Part shown: piece after piece, positions 44,823 to 52,510 of the stretch
How the letters are laid out: every line of letters starts with the position of its first letter
Position numbering within the stretch: the stretch's first letter is position 1
Assembly: GCF_004362145.1 (NCBI RefSeq)
Contig: NZ_SNXC01000017.1
Span: forward strand, 46,720-110,719
Reading direction: 5' to 3'
DNA: 64,000 bases
Origin: Marinomonas balearica
GTDB taxonomy: Bacteria; Pseudomonadota; Gammaproteobacteria; Pseudomonadales; Marinomonadaceae
Made by a program: the position numbers and the translations under genes
The notes under the pieces: model-generated
Seen by the model: only the letters and a program-made list of their open reading frames with translations
Database searches by the model: none
What the model was told of the DNA's origin: nothing

Positions 44823-45341
44823 ATGAAACCAGAAATTGCGATATCTCATTACAAGTTAGGAAAATTATCGAGCGAAGAGATCGTCAAATTGGCTGACTCT
44901 TGGTTAGAGCAAGGAATATTTACAGATTCCATTAACTTCCTTGCTATGGAAACGACTCCGATAATGGCCGCTGTAGGGCCAATGCTAGAAGCGGCAATTA
45001 CTGAGCTGGGAGGCGAAATTCCATCAAAGGTAGGTGCGGCAAAAATAGCGGCTAAAGACATCGTGAAAAAAATGCTATCTGGTGATATTGATCTAATGAA
45101 AGGCGCTAATTTTCTTTATTGGGATATTCACCATGAAGTAACAGATGAACTGCCTGACGGTGAGTATCTGGGCACAAACCTTGGTTTCGAGCATATGTTT
45201 TGTTGGCTCAGAGAGGTTTGGGATTGTCGAGACGGCTCCAGAATCCTGTACTACACCGACTTACCGAGAGATCAAGCAGAACAAAAATTTCTAATGCACC
45301 TCAAAGAAGAAGCGGAGAAGTGGCTTGATAATCAGTCATAA
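44823..45341 (+). CDS. Integron cassette protein, 172 aa, unknown function
   Basis: Gene of the first integron cassette. Starts 11 bases past the attI core, and its stop overlaps the attC left end. The protein is soluble and acidic, with no signal peptide. The C-terminal half contains a Trp/His-rich stretch (ANFLYWDIHHEV, GFEHMFCWLREVWDC). I do not recognise a family. Cassette genes usually lack promoters and are read from one in the attI/intI region. Function unknown. Confidence 0.7.
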   Translation: MKPEIAISHYKLGKLSSEEIVKLADSWLEQGIFTDSINFLAMETTPIMAAVGPMLEAAITELGGEIPSKVGAAKIAAKDIVKKMLSGDIDLMKGANFLYWDIHHEVTDELPDGEYLGTNLGFEHMFCWLREVWDCRDGSRILYYTDLPRDQAEQKFLMHLKEEAEKWLDNQS

Positions 45342-45404
45342 CAAACAACTGCAGCGGATCAATTTACGCTGCGCTCCAATTACCCGCTGAGTTGGGCGTT
45401 ATAC
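45337..45404 (+). repeat. attC site of cassette 1
   Basis: Left core CATAACA and right core GTTATAC flank arms AACTGCAGCGG and CCGCTGAGTT. The arms pair perfectly apart from one extrahelical G, the hallmark that fixes the recombined strand. Length about 68 bases, shorter than Vibrio VCR. Confidence 0.88.
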
Positions 45405-45421
45405 GTAAATTAGAGATCATC

Positions 45422-45487
45422 ATGTTAGATAGAATATTGAATTTAAGGTTACGCACAAGGTTACGCAAGACACCCATTCGCTATTAG
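45422..45487 (+). pseudogene. Truncated cassette gene start interrupted by transposon-end sequence
   Basis: A 21-codon frame from ATG 45422 follows the attC by 18 bases and has AGAGAT upstream. It soon enters a 14-base sequence (ACGCAAGACACCCA, 45463-45476) identical to the left end of the HUH element at 47995. It looks like the 5' stump of a lost cassette gene joined to an element end. Confidence 0.42.
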
Positions 45488-45552
45488 AAAAGCAGGGTTA
45501 TATATCCAGTCTATTTTTGCTCCATCTCAAAAATGGCACACTATTTCTAAGG

Positions 45553-45791
45553 TGAACGATATTCACCTTCTCGCTTCGTCTTCTACGCTTTCTCAAAGTG
45601 TATTAGTATCAAGTTTATAGCGAACGGTCGGCCGAAATAGTGTGCCATACCAACAAATACATATGCGCATGCTCGTCTTCAATGATCGCTTTTTCAGAAA
45701 GATTGGAAAGGTCTTATAGTTCAATAGGTTAGATAGAAAAATGAAATAACCTGATTGGATAAATGAGCATGCGCATTGATAAATGTTATGC
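45553..45791 (+). other. attI recombination region, copy 2
   Basis: A direct diverged repeat of 44577-44812 (roughly three quarters identical by eye), including the stretch ending ATGCGCATGCTCG and the terminal core GTTATGC (45785-45791). It lacks the LexA box and integrase. A second cassette gene starts right after, so it may have served as an active attI. Confidence 0.7.
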
Positions 45792-45809
45792 ATTGTCAGG
45801 GAAACTCAA

Positions 45810-46139
45810 ATGGATTTAGAGTACGAGAAGTATAAAACCGACAAATTAGTAGATTATTTCAAGTTTATATCATCAGCGCATTTGGCAGTTATAGGCGTTG
45901 TTGTCACTTTTAAGGAGAAGTTCTTAAAGGGTCCAGAAGTGGATCTCTACTTTTGGATAACAATTGCTCTTTTATTTGTGTCTTTTATCGTAGCAACTTA
46001 TGGCTACATTACTTTAATTAATAGCTATTTCGAGCAAATTAAGCATCACCTAAAAATTGCCAAAATCGCACGAAAATGGCCTGGGTACATATTAATTGCC
46101 TCTATAACATCATTCGCTATCCAGGCTGGTTTTGGTTGA
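45810..46139 (+). CDS. Cassette membrane protein, 109 aa
   Basis: A small integral membrane protein with three likely membrane segments (about 21-35, 47-67 and 88-107), encoded by the first cassette after the second attI copy. AGGGAAA lies five bases before ATG 45810. The frame continues upstream through the attI core but that part is not family-like. I do not recognise a family; it loosely resembles small membrane effector-type proteins found in cassettes. Confidence 0.65.
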   Translation: MDLEYEKYKTDKLVDYFKFISSAHLAVIGVVVTFKEKFLKGPEVDLYFWITIALLFVSFIVATYGYITLINSYFEQIKHHLKIAKIARKWPGYILIASITSFAIQAGFG

Positions 46140-46150
46140 GTGAAATAAAT

Positions 46151-46238
46151 GCATAACAAAAATGTCAAACACCGCTACATGCCTATGGCATGTAGCTGGA
46201 CTCGCTCCTGCGCCGCTCGCCGTTTACATTGGCGTTAT
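46151..46238 (+). repeat. attC site of cassette 2
   Basis: Left GCATAACA, right GGCGTTAT. Inner arms AATGTCAAAC and GTTTACATT pair apart from one extrahelical C. A central hairpin (CTACATGCC/GGCATGTAG) adds structure. About 88 bases. Confidence 0.85.
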
Positions 46239-46260
46239 TTTTAAATTTTGTAGGTAAAAT

Positions 46261-46977
46261 TTGCGTAAATCAGACAGACTTTTCCAGTTAATTAATATTC
46301 TGCGTAAGCACCAGCCACTTACTGCAAAGCAGTTAGCTGAAAGGTTAATGGTATCAGAGAGGTCTATCTATCGCTATGTTGATGATTTGTCTGTCTCTGG
46401 AATACCTGTCTATGGAGAGCCTGGTATCGGCTACCGCTTATCAGAAGGGTTCGAATTACCACCTATGCAATTATCCTCGGGTGAGCTGGAGGCACTTATT
46501 GCAGGGGTGAGTTTCACTGCGTCTTTGACAGGAAGAGATTTTGCCACTTCAGCATATTCTCTGTTGTCTAAGATTGAAGCTGGATTACCTAATGAATCAG
46601 AGATAATTTCAAGCAAAGATAGAGTGGTTAGAGTTCCAGCGCACCACCGTGAATCTGAGGTGTATTCTCTCTGGGGTAAAATCCATTCGGCAATAGTGGA
46701 GAAGTGTTGGCTGAGCATAGATTACAAATCGCTTTCGGATGTTTTGACGGTCAGAACTGTATTTCCATTAGGGTTGTTCTATTGGGGAGGTAAATGGACA
46801 CTAGGTTGTTGGTGCGAGCTTCGCAGCGATTACAGAGACCTCAGAGTTGACCGCATAATAAAATTGACGCCGAGCGAACATAAAAGTATCTTGCCTGAGC
46901 ATGTAACCCTTTCAGCATACATTGAACTAAAAAGTAGAAAGCCTACTGACACAATGTTGTCAGTAGCAGAGCCTTAA
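46261..46977 (+). CDS. YafY-type HTH-WYL transcriptional regulator (cassette)
   Basis: A 238-residue regulator with an N-terminal HTH_11 winged helix (LINILRKHQPLTAKQLAERLMVSERSIYRYVDDL) and a C-terminal WYL domain (WLSIDYKSLSDVLTVRTVFPLGLFYWGGKWTLGCWC; RDLRVDRI). The start is TTG 46261. WYL domains bind nucleic-acid-type or other ligands and often regulate defence or DNA-repair genes. It forms one cassette with the next gene, a regulator-plus-target layout. Confidence 0.85.
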   Translation: MRKSDRLFQLINILRKHQPLTAKQLAERLMVSERSIYRYVDDLSVSGIPVYGEPGIGYRLSEGFELPPMQLSSGELEALIAGVSFTASLTGRDFATSAYSLLSKIEAGLPNESEIISSKDRVVRVPAHHRESEVYSLWGKIHSAIVEKCWLSIDYKSLSDVLTVRTVFPLGLFYWGGKWTLGCWCELRSDYRDLRVDRIIKLTPSEHKSILPEHVTLSAYIELKSRKPTDTMLSVAEP

Positions 46978-47010
46978 AGTTGGGTTTTAACCAACATTCG
47001 AGGTATTAAC

Positions 47011-47331
47011 GTGATAAAAAATGGCAACATTGAAAATATTGGAGGCTTGGAGTTCGCCACGTTCAGGCTAAAAAATTGTGTAACAGAAGATGATTTGATA
47101 AAACTTTCTATTAAGGTTGAAGAAAGGTTTCTTAGTCAGCAAGAGGAGCTAGTTCTTCACTTTTTAGTGCGTGGCGCAGATGGCGTTTATGCTGATGTTG
47201 CTATCGCCAGTTCGCAAGAGAAAGCTGAAGAATATTGTCAGCAATGGCTACATAATGAAGTTGCACTCGAATATTTAGAGGTTATTGAAAAAGAATCTGT
47301 AAATATGACATTTTGGCAACGAATCAACTAA
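47011..47331 (+). CDS. Hypothetical cassette protein, 106 aa
   Basis: A soluble 106-residue protein translated from GTG 47011 with GAGG upstream, 33 bases after the WYL regulator. A beta-rich core (LEFATFRLKN, EELVLHFLVRGADGVYADVAIA) ends in an acidic helix. It may be of ferredoxin-like fold, as in antibiotic-monooxygenase-type proteins, but no motif confirms this. It shares a cassette with the YafY-type regulator and is probably its target. Confidence 0.6.
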   Translation: MIKNGNIENIGGLEFATFRLKNCVTEDDLIKLSIKVEERFLSQQEELVLHFLVRGADGVYADVAIASSQEKAEEYCQQWLHNEVALEYLEVIEKESVNMTFWQRIN

Positions 47332-47336
47332 AAGCA

Positions 47337-47391
47337 CACACAACGTGCTGCAAAGGATGCGCTACGCGCACCTTTTAGCACGGCGTTACGC
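47337..47391 (+). repeat. attC site of cassette 3
   Basis: Left core ACACAAC and right core GTTACGC flank arms GTGCTGCAAAGG and CCTTTTAGCAC with an extrahelical G. A GCGC/GCGC tip closes the hairpin. About 55 bases. Confidence 0.85.
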
Positions 47392-47412
47392 AGCAAAGGG
47401 AACTCGGTGTTG

Positions 47413-47982
47413 ATGTCACGAATAATATTAATATTTAGCTTAATCTTTTGTTCTTCAGTAATTGCTGAAGAATGTAAAGTTAAATACTTAGAAGAATTAG
47501 ATTACACAGATATTGAATGTCAGTTTTATATGGGCACTGCTGCATATAGAAATAAAGTATATTCTGTTGCTGCAGCTCATTGGAATTACGTTATCAATTC
47601 ACCTTTAAAATATGAAGGAGAAGAAGTGATTAAAGCTATGGCTTTAAGCACTAAGACTTTTCTAACCTATCAAGGGCTAGGTTTAAAACAAGATAGGAAT
47701 AAAGCCGTAAAAAACTGGATAGATGCAGTAAGTAAAGGGGATCTTGAAGCAAGAAGGCATTTAGGCTTTGCTTATTCAGATGAAAAGTTTAAGAACAAAG
47801 ATCCTATAAAAGCATTAGGTTGGTATGAATCTATTTTTCTATTACATCCTAACAAAGATGAAGTCGACGAGTCTGACTTAGGTGTGTACCAAGATGCAAT
47901 TGATGGAGCTGAAAAGTTAAGGAATAGTTTGTCTTCTAAACAAAAAGAAGCTGCAATAAGTTTTGCTAAGTCAACTTTATAG
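47413..47982 (+). CDS. Secreted Sel1-like repeat protein (cassette)
   Basis: A 189-residue protein with a clear Sec signal (MSRIILIFSLIFCSSVIAEE) and helical repeats resembling TPR/Sel1-like units (YQGLGLKQDRNKAVKNWIDA followed by VSKGDLEARRHLGFAYSDEK). It would be periplasmic and probably a protein-protein interaction module. ATG 47413 is 22 bases past the attC of cassette 3. An HUH element begins 13 bases after its stop, and I see no attC between them, so this cassette has probably lost its recombination site. Confidence 0.7.
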   Translation: MSRIILIFSLIFCSSVIAEECKVKYLEELDYTDIECQFYMGTAAYRNKVYSVAAAHWNYVINSPLKYEGEEVIKAMALSTKTFLTYQGLGLKQDRNKAVKNWIDAVSKGDLEARRHLGFAYSDEKFKNKDPIKALGWYESIFLLHPNKDEVDESDLGVYQDAIDGAEKLRNSLSSKQKEAAISFAKSTL

Positions 47983-48032
47983 TGCAGCATGGTTACGCAA
48001 GACACCCATTCGATTTGACGGCACATACATTT

Positions 48033-48052
48033 AACTGTATAAATAAACAGTA
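48033..48052 (+). promoter_or_regulatory. LexA (SOS) box upstream of the HUH transposase
   Basis: CTGTATAAATAAACAG (48035-48050) is a CTGT-N8-ACAG site very close to the LexA consensus, about 30 bases upstream of ATG 48081 and within the element left end. It suggests that the transposase is induced by DNA damage. Confidence 0.8.
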
Positions 48053-48080
48053 TGTTTTGTTTGGAAAAAGGAATTTCCGT

Positions 48081-49049
48081 ATGCCTCGTCCGAGAAGTCA
48101 ACAAGTCAGTTTGTCTGACACCCCTTACTACCATTGTATTTCGAGATGTGTTCGCCGTGCTTTTCTTTGTGGAGAAGATGTCGTCACGGGCAAAAGCTTT
48201 GAACATCGTCGTGGTTGGATCGAAAACCGTCTCTTGTTTCTAGCTCAAATATTTGCAATCGATGTGTGTGCTTATGCTGTGATGAGTAACCACATTCATG
48301 TTGTTTTACATGTGAATGAGCAAGATGCCAAGGACTGGACAACTCGTGAAGTGATCGAACGTTGGCATAAACTCCATAAGGGGACATTGCTCACTCAGAA
48401 GTACATTCGGGGTGAAGAGTTGCCAAAGGCTGTGATGGAGATGTTGGAAGTGACGGCCGAGACTTATCGTCAACGGCTTATGGATATTAGCTGGTTCATG
48501 AGGGATCTAAGTGAGCCAATAGCAAGACAAGCAAATTTTGAAGATAATTGTACAGGCCGGTTCTGGGAAGGGCGCTTCAAGTCTCAGGCACTGCTGGATG
48601 AAGCTGCGTTAATTGCCTGCATGGCTTATGTCGATCTCAACCCACTCAGAGCGAATATTGCAGATAGGCCTGAAACCTCTCAATTTACCAGCGTAAAGAA
48701 ACGAGTTAAATCAACAAAGAGGGCAGAGCAACCAAAAGAGTTGATGCCATTTATAGGCAATGAAAGAGAAAATCAATCGACTGGAATTGCCTTTAAGCTT
48801 AAAGACTACCTTGATCTTGTTGACCTCACCGGACGCGTTGTTCGGGAGGATAAAAGAGGGTCAATTGATCTATCACTTTCGCCTATTTTACAAAGAGTGG
48901 GCATTTCTCACGAAAACTGGATAACGATTGCAACTCAGTTCGAATCAAACTCAAGCAGTATCGTAGGAGCGGAAGCGAGCTTAAAGGAATATTCGTACTC
49001 TAATCCTAAAGCCAGACCAAACCGCAGGTGCACAAGGCTACTCGCGTAG
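48081..49049 (+). CDS. HUH transposase (Y1/REP-associated family)
   Basis: A 322-residue Y1-type transposase of the RAYT/IS200-like group. The HUH motif is SNHIHVVLHVN (about residue 70) and the catalytic tyrosine is likely in ACMAYVDLNPLRANIA, typical of this family. ATG 48081 follows AAAGGA. Family enzymes cut and join single-stranded DNA at hairpins. Decayed copies of the gene lie at 50597 and 55985. The putative LexA box upstream is unusual for the group. Confidence 0.88.
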   Translation: MPRPRSQQVSLSDTPYYHCISRCVRRAFLCGEDVVTGKSFEHRRGWIENRLLFLAQIFAIDVCAYAVMSNHIHVVLHVNEQDAKDWTTREVIERWHKLHKGTLLTQKYIRGEELPKAVMEMLEVTAETYRQRLMDISWFMRDLSEPIARQANFEDNCTGRFWEGRFKSQALLDEAALIACMAYVDLNPLRANIADRPETSQFTSVKKRVKSTKRAEQPKELMPFIGNERENQSTGIAFKLKDYLDLVDLTGRVVREDKRGSIDLSLSPILQRVGISHENWITIATQFESNSSSIVGAEASLKEYSYSNPKARPNRRCTRLLA

Positions 49050-49172
49050 TTTAACCCCATTCCTAAGCGGATCTAAGATCATGTAATTTGAGTGGTATGA
49101 GGTCATTTCTTGCGTGAAAATTGAGACTAATCCCCTTGTTCATCTTGAACTTCTAAGATGGGCGGTTTAACC

Positions 49173-49336
49173 GCTGGTTTTAGATCGATAGATTTGATTG
49201 TGGAGCTGGAAAGAGTGTCGCGATTCTATGTAGTGGGTGTCTTGCGTGTTTTCAGCTGGTTTTAGATCGATAGATTTGATTGTGGAGCTGGAAAGTGTTT
49301 CGCGATTCTATGTAGTGGGTGTCTTGCGTGTTTTCT
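49173..49336. repeat. 82-bp tandem duplication at the element right end
   Basis: A unit starting GCTGGTTTTAGATCGATAGA at 49173 is repeated from 49255 with one or two changes, giving two copies of the right terminal sequence. A shorter repeat TCTTGCGTGTTTTC follows. The rest to 49426 shows no gene. Confidence 0.85.
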
Positions 49337-49426
49337 TCTTGCGTGTTTTCTGAGTTTTATAAAACGCAAAACGGGAAATAGAAAGAGTCACTAGAAATAC
49401 CAAAAAAATCATTACCTGAAAATTCT

Positions 49427-49639
49427 ATGGTACTGGTCCGTGATCCAACGGATATTCCTGTGGGTTGTGAACCCCATTACTACTATCATTATTTAAAAAT
49501 GATAATCATTATTGAATTATTGGGGAGTTGCTCAGACGGCTTGCCATCTACAAATGATGAAGTGTTACCAAATATTGAAATAACTCCAAACAGCAGTGTT
49601 GGTTTACTTATTTACAACAGCCGTAAAAATGGCTTATAA
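49427..49639 (+). CDS. Short hypothetical reading frame, 70 aa
   Basis: A 70-residue frame that could be a degraded or small cassette gene. There is no good ribosome site and no known motif; the stop overlaps a TTATAACAAG sequence like an attC left end (from 49635), while no convincing right end follows. I rate it as doubtful coding DNA. Confidence 0.3.
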   Translation: MVLVRDPTDIPVGCEPHYYYHYLKMIIIIELLGSCSDGLPSTNDEVLPNIEITPNSSVGLLIYNSRKNGL

Positions 49640-49726
49640 CAAGAAAATCCAGCCGACCGTTAACGCGTCATCTGAATAAGGCGCTAAGCGTCGAAGTTAC
49701 TTAAAAACTAAGATTGGGAGAGGAAT

Positions 49727-50092
49727 ATGGCCGATTGCATCACTATCTTTTTCGAAGCGTGGCAAATTCAGGAAGCTGAAGCTCGACTTGCTAAATTAAA
49801 TAGCTCTTTGACAGAAAGTATCCAGTACGACGATCCACGTACACCAGAAACAGTAAATGGTATCGCAGCATTAAATAACTATTTAGGCATGTTTAGCGCA
49901 AATGCTCCCGGTTGGTCAGCAAAAGTTATTAAGACTGATACGGTCGCTGGTGTCACTCGTGCCACCGTTGCTTTCGGAGGAGCGGGGCCTGATGGCTCTG
50001 AACAAATCCAACTCGGTCAGTATTTTATTGAAAACGACGGAGATCTAGTGTCCCGTATGGTAGGTTTTGTTGGTACTGGTGAGCAAGATTAA
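49727..50092 (+). CDS. SnoaL/NTF2-like cassette protein
   Basis: A 121-residue protein with the layout of the SnoaL/NTF2-like cone fold: an N-terminal helix region (FFEAWQIQEAEARLAKLNSS), DDPRTPETVNGIAALNNYLG, then strands ATVAFGGAGPDGSEQIQLG and a C-terminal strand. Such proteins are isomerases, hydrolases or binding proteins. GGAGAGGAAT precedes the ATG, a strong site. A partial attC-like left end (CATAACAAACGC, from 50110) follows, so it is probably a cassette gene. Confidence 0.72.
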   Translation: MADCITIFFEAWQIQEAEARLAKLNSSLTESIQYDDPRTPETVNGIAALNNYLGMFSANAPGWSAKVIKTDTVAGVTRATVAFGGAGPDGSEQIQLGQYFIENDGDLVSRMVGFVGTGEQD

Positions 50093-50109
50093 ATTTGCTC
50101 ATAGTCGCG

Positions 50110-50125
50110 CATAACAAACGCGCTC
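50110..50125 (+). repeat. Partial attC (left half)
   Basis: GCATAACAAACGCGCTCC resembles an attC left end 17 bases after the SnoaL-like gene, but no matching right arm with a GCGTTAT core is found before the next frame. Probably a decayed site. Confidence 0.35.
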
Positions 50126-50175
50126 CGCAGTTTCTGCCAGTGTGCGGGAGGGATAAATATTGGAGCGAGGGTATA

Positions 50176-50418
50176 TTGACGAAGCATTTTAGTAGAATTT
50201 TTGCGGGTCTTTTGGTGAGCATATCAACGTCTACTAGTGCGGATGGATGGTTTGCTTCCGTTCATGCAAATGCCAATTATTCGTCGAACTCAAGTTTGAA
50301 CTCTGGCGGAATTTCTTATGATCTAGATGTGAATAATAGCATTACGCCAAATGTTGCTGTTGGTTATTTTATTGACGGAAATACCGGTACATTTAAAGCT
50401 GGAGTAGAGTTGTTTTGA
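50176..50418 (+). pseudogene. Truncated outer-membrane-type protein gene
   Basis: From TTG 50176 (GAGGGTATA upstream) an 80-residue frame encodes a signal peptide (LTKHFSRIFAGLLVSISTSTSA) followed by a beta-strand-rich sequence (GWFASVHANANYSS, ISYDLDVNNSITPNVAVGYF) typical of a small outer membrane beta-barrel. It stops at GVELF, too early for a barrel, so it is a truncated gene or a very small protein. No attC follows. Confidence 0.45.
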
Positions 50419-50596
50419 GTGGCTCAAAATATTGATTCCTATAGCGGAACTGCCCTTTCCGTCGAAGAGAGCTCTAAAATAACGAGTTTTTTTCCAATGA
50501 GTTAATACTGTTTAGGAGTCGGTCTTGAGTTTATAGAGATTGATACTAGTCTAGTGGCCCAAAGTGACGACGCCGTTTGCGACAACGCAATTAAAT
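50419..50596. other. Gene-poor stretch
   Basis: A short plus-strand frame ending SDDAVCDNAIK (stop near 50598) has no start and may be a gene scrap. Nothing else is supported. Confidence 0.3.
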
Positions 50597-50794
50597 GAGT
50601 TAAGTCAGCGAAGAGGGCGGAGCAACCGAAAGTGTTGATTCCGTTTTTAGGAAATGAAAGAGGAAATCGACCTATTGAAATTGCTTTTAAGCTTAAAGAG
50701 TACCTTGATTTGGTTGATCTCAGCGGACGAGTTGTTCGAGAGGGAAAAAGAGGGTCGATTGATCTATCTTTGTCACCGATTTTACAAAGAGTAG
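50597..50794 (+). pseudogene. HUH transposase gene fragment
   Basis: Clearly homologous to 48701-48897 of the intact transposase gene (about four fifths identical by eye). Both ends are missing. It shows that a related element once lay here. Confidence 0.85.
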
Positions 50795-50863
50795 ACCGCT
50801 AAACTCAGATAATAAGATATTAAAACCTTAGTCTCTCTATGATGTTTTGGGCAACGCACTAGA

Positions 50864-50892
50864 AAAATCAAGGAGTCTGACTCCTTGATTTT
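50864..50892. repeat. Near-perfect palindrome
   Basis: AAAATCAAGGAGTC and GACTCCTTGATTTT are reverse complements separated by one base. It lies between the transposase fragment and the 3' end of the SAHH-like gene. It could act as a bidirectional terminator or as a REP-type sequence. Confidence 0.6.
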
Positions 50893-50962
50893 GAGCTAAT
50901 CACCTGTCTAAAAATTACACTTACAGATTTGAATCTATTAACGCATGTAATGGAGTTGGCGA

Positions 50963-52126
50963 TTAATTTTCAGCCTTAAAATGTGTCTTCCATAGAGACA
51001 AAACCTCCCTTTCTGAAAATTCGGATATACAAGAAATCTCTTTATGGCTATCCTCTTCTTTGTCTAATAACTCTTTAATAGCAAAAAATTTGGACGCAAG
51101 CCAACAATATAAGAATGGGTCTCCAGCAACATTTCTAGAAAAATTAACAGAGTTTCCATTACATACAAAGAAAATATTTTTACCATGTTCGTTATATTCA
51201 GCTATCTCATGAGAGTTTTTTTCTTTACGTAAAAGACTTAAATTACCAAACTCATCATCAAACGATGTGCATGATACGATACACACTGAGTCTTTAAGAA
51301 GATGGATATTAGAATTGGAAATAGCACCGGAACCTGTAGAGCTAAAAATAACATCACTCTTTTCTAATAACTCTTCAAGACTTGTAGCGATATCATAGTT
51401 TATATAGGCTTCCATGTTTCTTATCTCATCCTTATCGTATACCAAAACTTTTTGTGGCCCCGGCAGAGAGTCAAGACTTCGAGCAATTCCTTTACCAATT
51501 TTTCCAAAACCAATTATCCCTATAACCTTTTTTCTCTCGATATGAATGCTAAGGTTATCTGCTAATATAGTGTCTGTAGTTTTAACGATCTTTTTAGCAA
51601 TATATTCGTCGCACATTGATTTTAAATAGCTGCGCGCCAATGAAATAATATTAAACTTATTCTGTATGTTTAGGTCTTGTAATGATCTTTCATATTTTTG
51701 GTGCCCGTTTTCGGTAGTTTCTAAAATTCCTATAATTTTTTTCTGTATAAAAATGTCTTCGTGAAAAATATCAAGACATTTAGCAAAATATCCTCCATGA
51801 TCCATAAGAATAATTTCTTCATCGGGAAGAATTTTTTTCTTTAGAAACTCTATGGCAATTTTTGGGTTATTATGTATGTCTTCTTTTCCCAAGGATGAAA
51901 CAAGTTTATGATCTTTTCCTAAAAAACTTAAATCTTTAGTTCTGTCACCCTTAGGTACTATGGCAGCAACACGTCCTATATTTTTTAAACCATCAATAAT
52001 TAAAGTCATGTTAGGTATTAAATGATAGACTAATATAAAAGCTACTTTTCTTTGAGTTTTTACTTGTCTAGCGGAGTTGTTAAAGAAACTTGATTGTTTT
52101 TTAAGAGAAAGTATGTAATGATCCAT
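50963..52126 (-). CDS. Divergent S-adenosylhomocysteine hydrolase-like protein
   Basis: A 387-residue protein whose second half is a Rossmann domain of the SAHH NAD-binding type (VIGIIGFGKIGKGIARSLDS; ATSLEELLEKSDVIFSSTGS). The preceding IGILETTENGHQKYE and SYLKSMCDEYIAKKIVKTTD align with the GVSEETTTG and trigger regions of adenosylhomocysteinase. It is shorter than true SAHH (about 430-470) and the substrate residues are altered, so it may not hydrolyse SAH. AT-rich composition and opposite orientation to the cassettes suggest transfer. A small gene lies upstream. Confidence 0.7.
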   Translation of the reverse strand: MDHYILSLKKQSSFFNNSARQVKTQRKVAFILVYHLIPNMTLIIDGLKNIGRVAAIVPKGDRTKDLSFLGKDHKLVSSLGKEDIHNNPKIAIEFLKKKILPDEEIILMDHGGYFAKCLDIFHEDIFIQKKIIGILETTENGHQKYERSLQDLNIQNKFNIISLARSYLKSMCDEYIAKKIVKTTDTILADNLSIHIERKKVIGIIGFGKIGKGIARSLDSLPGPQKVLVYDKDEIRNMEAYINYDIATSLEELLEKSDVIFSSTGSGAISNSNIHLLKDSVCIVSCTSFDDEFGNLSLLRKEKNSHEIAEYNEHGKNIFFVCNGNSVNFSRNVAGDPFLYCWLASKFFAIKELLDKEEDSHKEISCISEFSEREVLSLWKTHFKAEN

Positions 52127-52246
52127 TCGATAACTTACTTATATTGTTAATCTTTTTTGTCATATCATCTGCCGTATCTATAAAACCTAACTTTTATGTA
52201 GGATGTCTATAGATTGCAGTTCATTTTTTTAGTTTCAATTCTTCTA

Positions 52247-52510
52247 TCAAGAAGTTATTTTATATGTTAAATAAGGTTTTGATTTAGGGGTAGCTAACCT
52301 GTTTATAAGTGAATTCCACTTTGATATAGCTTGAGAAGAAGATTTATTTTTATAAAAAGATGAATTATAAGAACTTCTGTAACCAATTTTAATAGCGTTA
52401 GATAATGTATCAACTGCATATTCATCACAACGCTGGAAAGAACCAATAGTAGCGGTTAAAAAGCTTACTTTTGGTGAATTTATACCATTATTTAACTTCA
52501 TTGAGAGCAT
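52247..52510 (-). CDS. Small hypothetical protein, 87 aa
   Basis: An AT-rich 87-residue frame upstream and co-oriented with the SAHH-like gene (120 bases apart). Rich in Ser, Asn, Lys and Tyr (GYRSSYNSSFYKNKSSSQAISK) with no membrane segment. The ribosome site is weak. It may be a partner or a precursor peptide for the next gene, but nothing confirms this. No recognised family. Confidence 0.4.
   Translation of the reverse strand: MLSMKLNNGINSPKVSFLTATIGSFQRCDEYAVDTLSNAIKIGYRSSYNSSFYKNKSSSQAISKWNSLINRLATPKSKPYLTYKITS

Larger units (their letters stand above)
47995..49329 (+). mobile_element. HUH (REP/IS200-type) transposase element
   Basis: The element is bounded on the left by ACGCAAGACACCCA (47995-48008) and on the right by its reverse complement (49234-49247, repeated at 49316-49329 by a tandem duplication). 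A subterminal hairpin GCGGTT/AACCGC lies at 49162-49174, as in IS200/IS605-like ends that are recognised as folded single strands. It carries one transposase gene with a LexA box. It sits directly after a cassette gene, inside the integron. Confidence 0.75.

Noticed and set aside
49634..49690. attC after the 70-residue frame
   Set aside because: A left end TTATAACAAG is present but the right core would be GCTAAGC and the arms do not pair.
50963..52510. RiPP cluster reading of the SAHH-like gene and 87-residue frame
   Set aside because: No radical SAM, YcaO, lanthionine or protease gene is adjacent and the small frame has no leader-core pattern I recognise.
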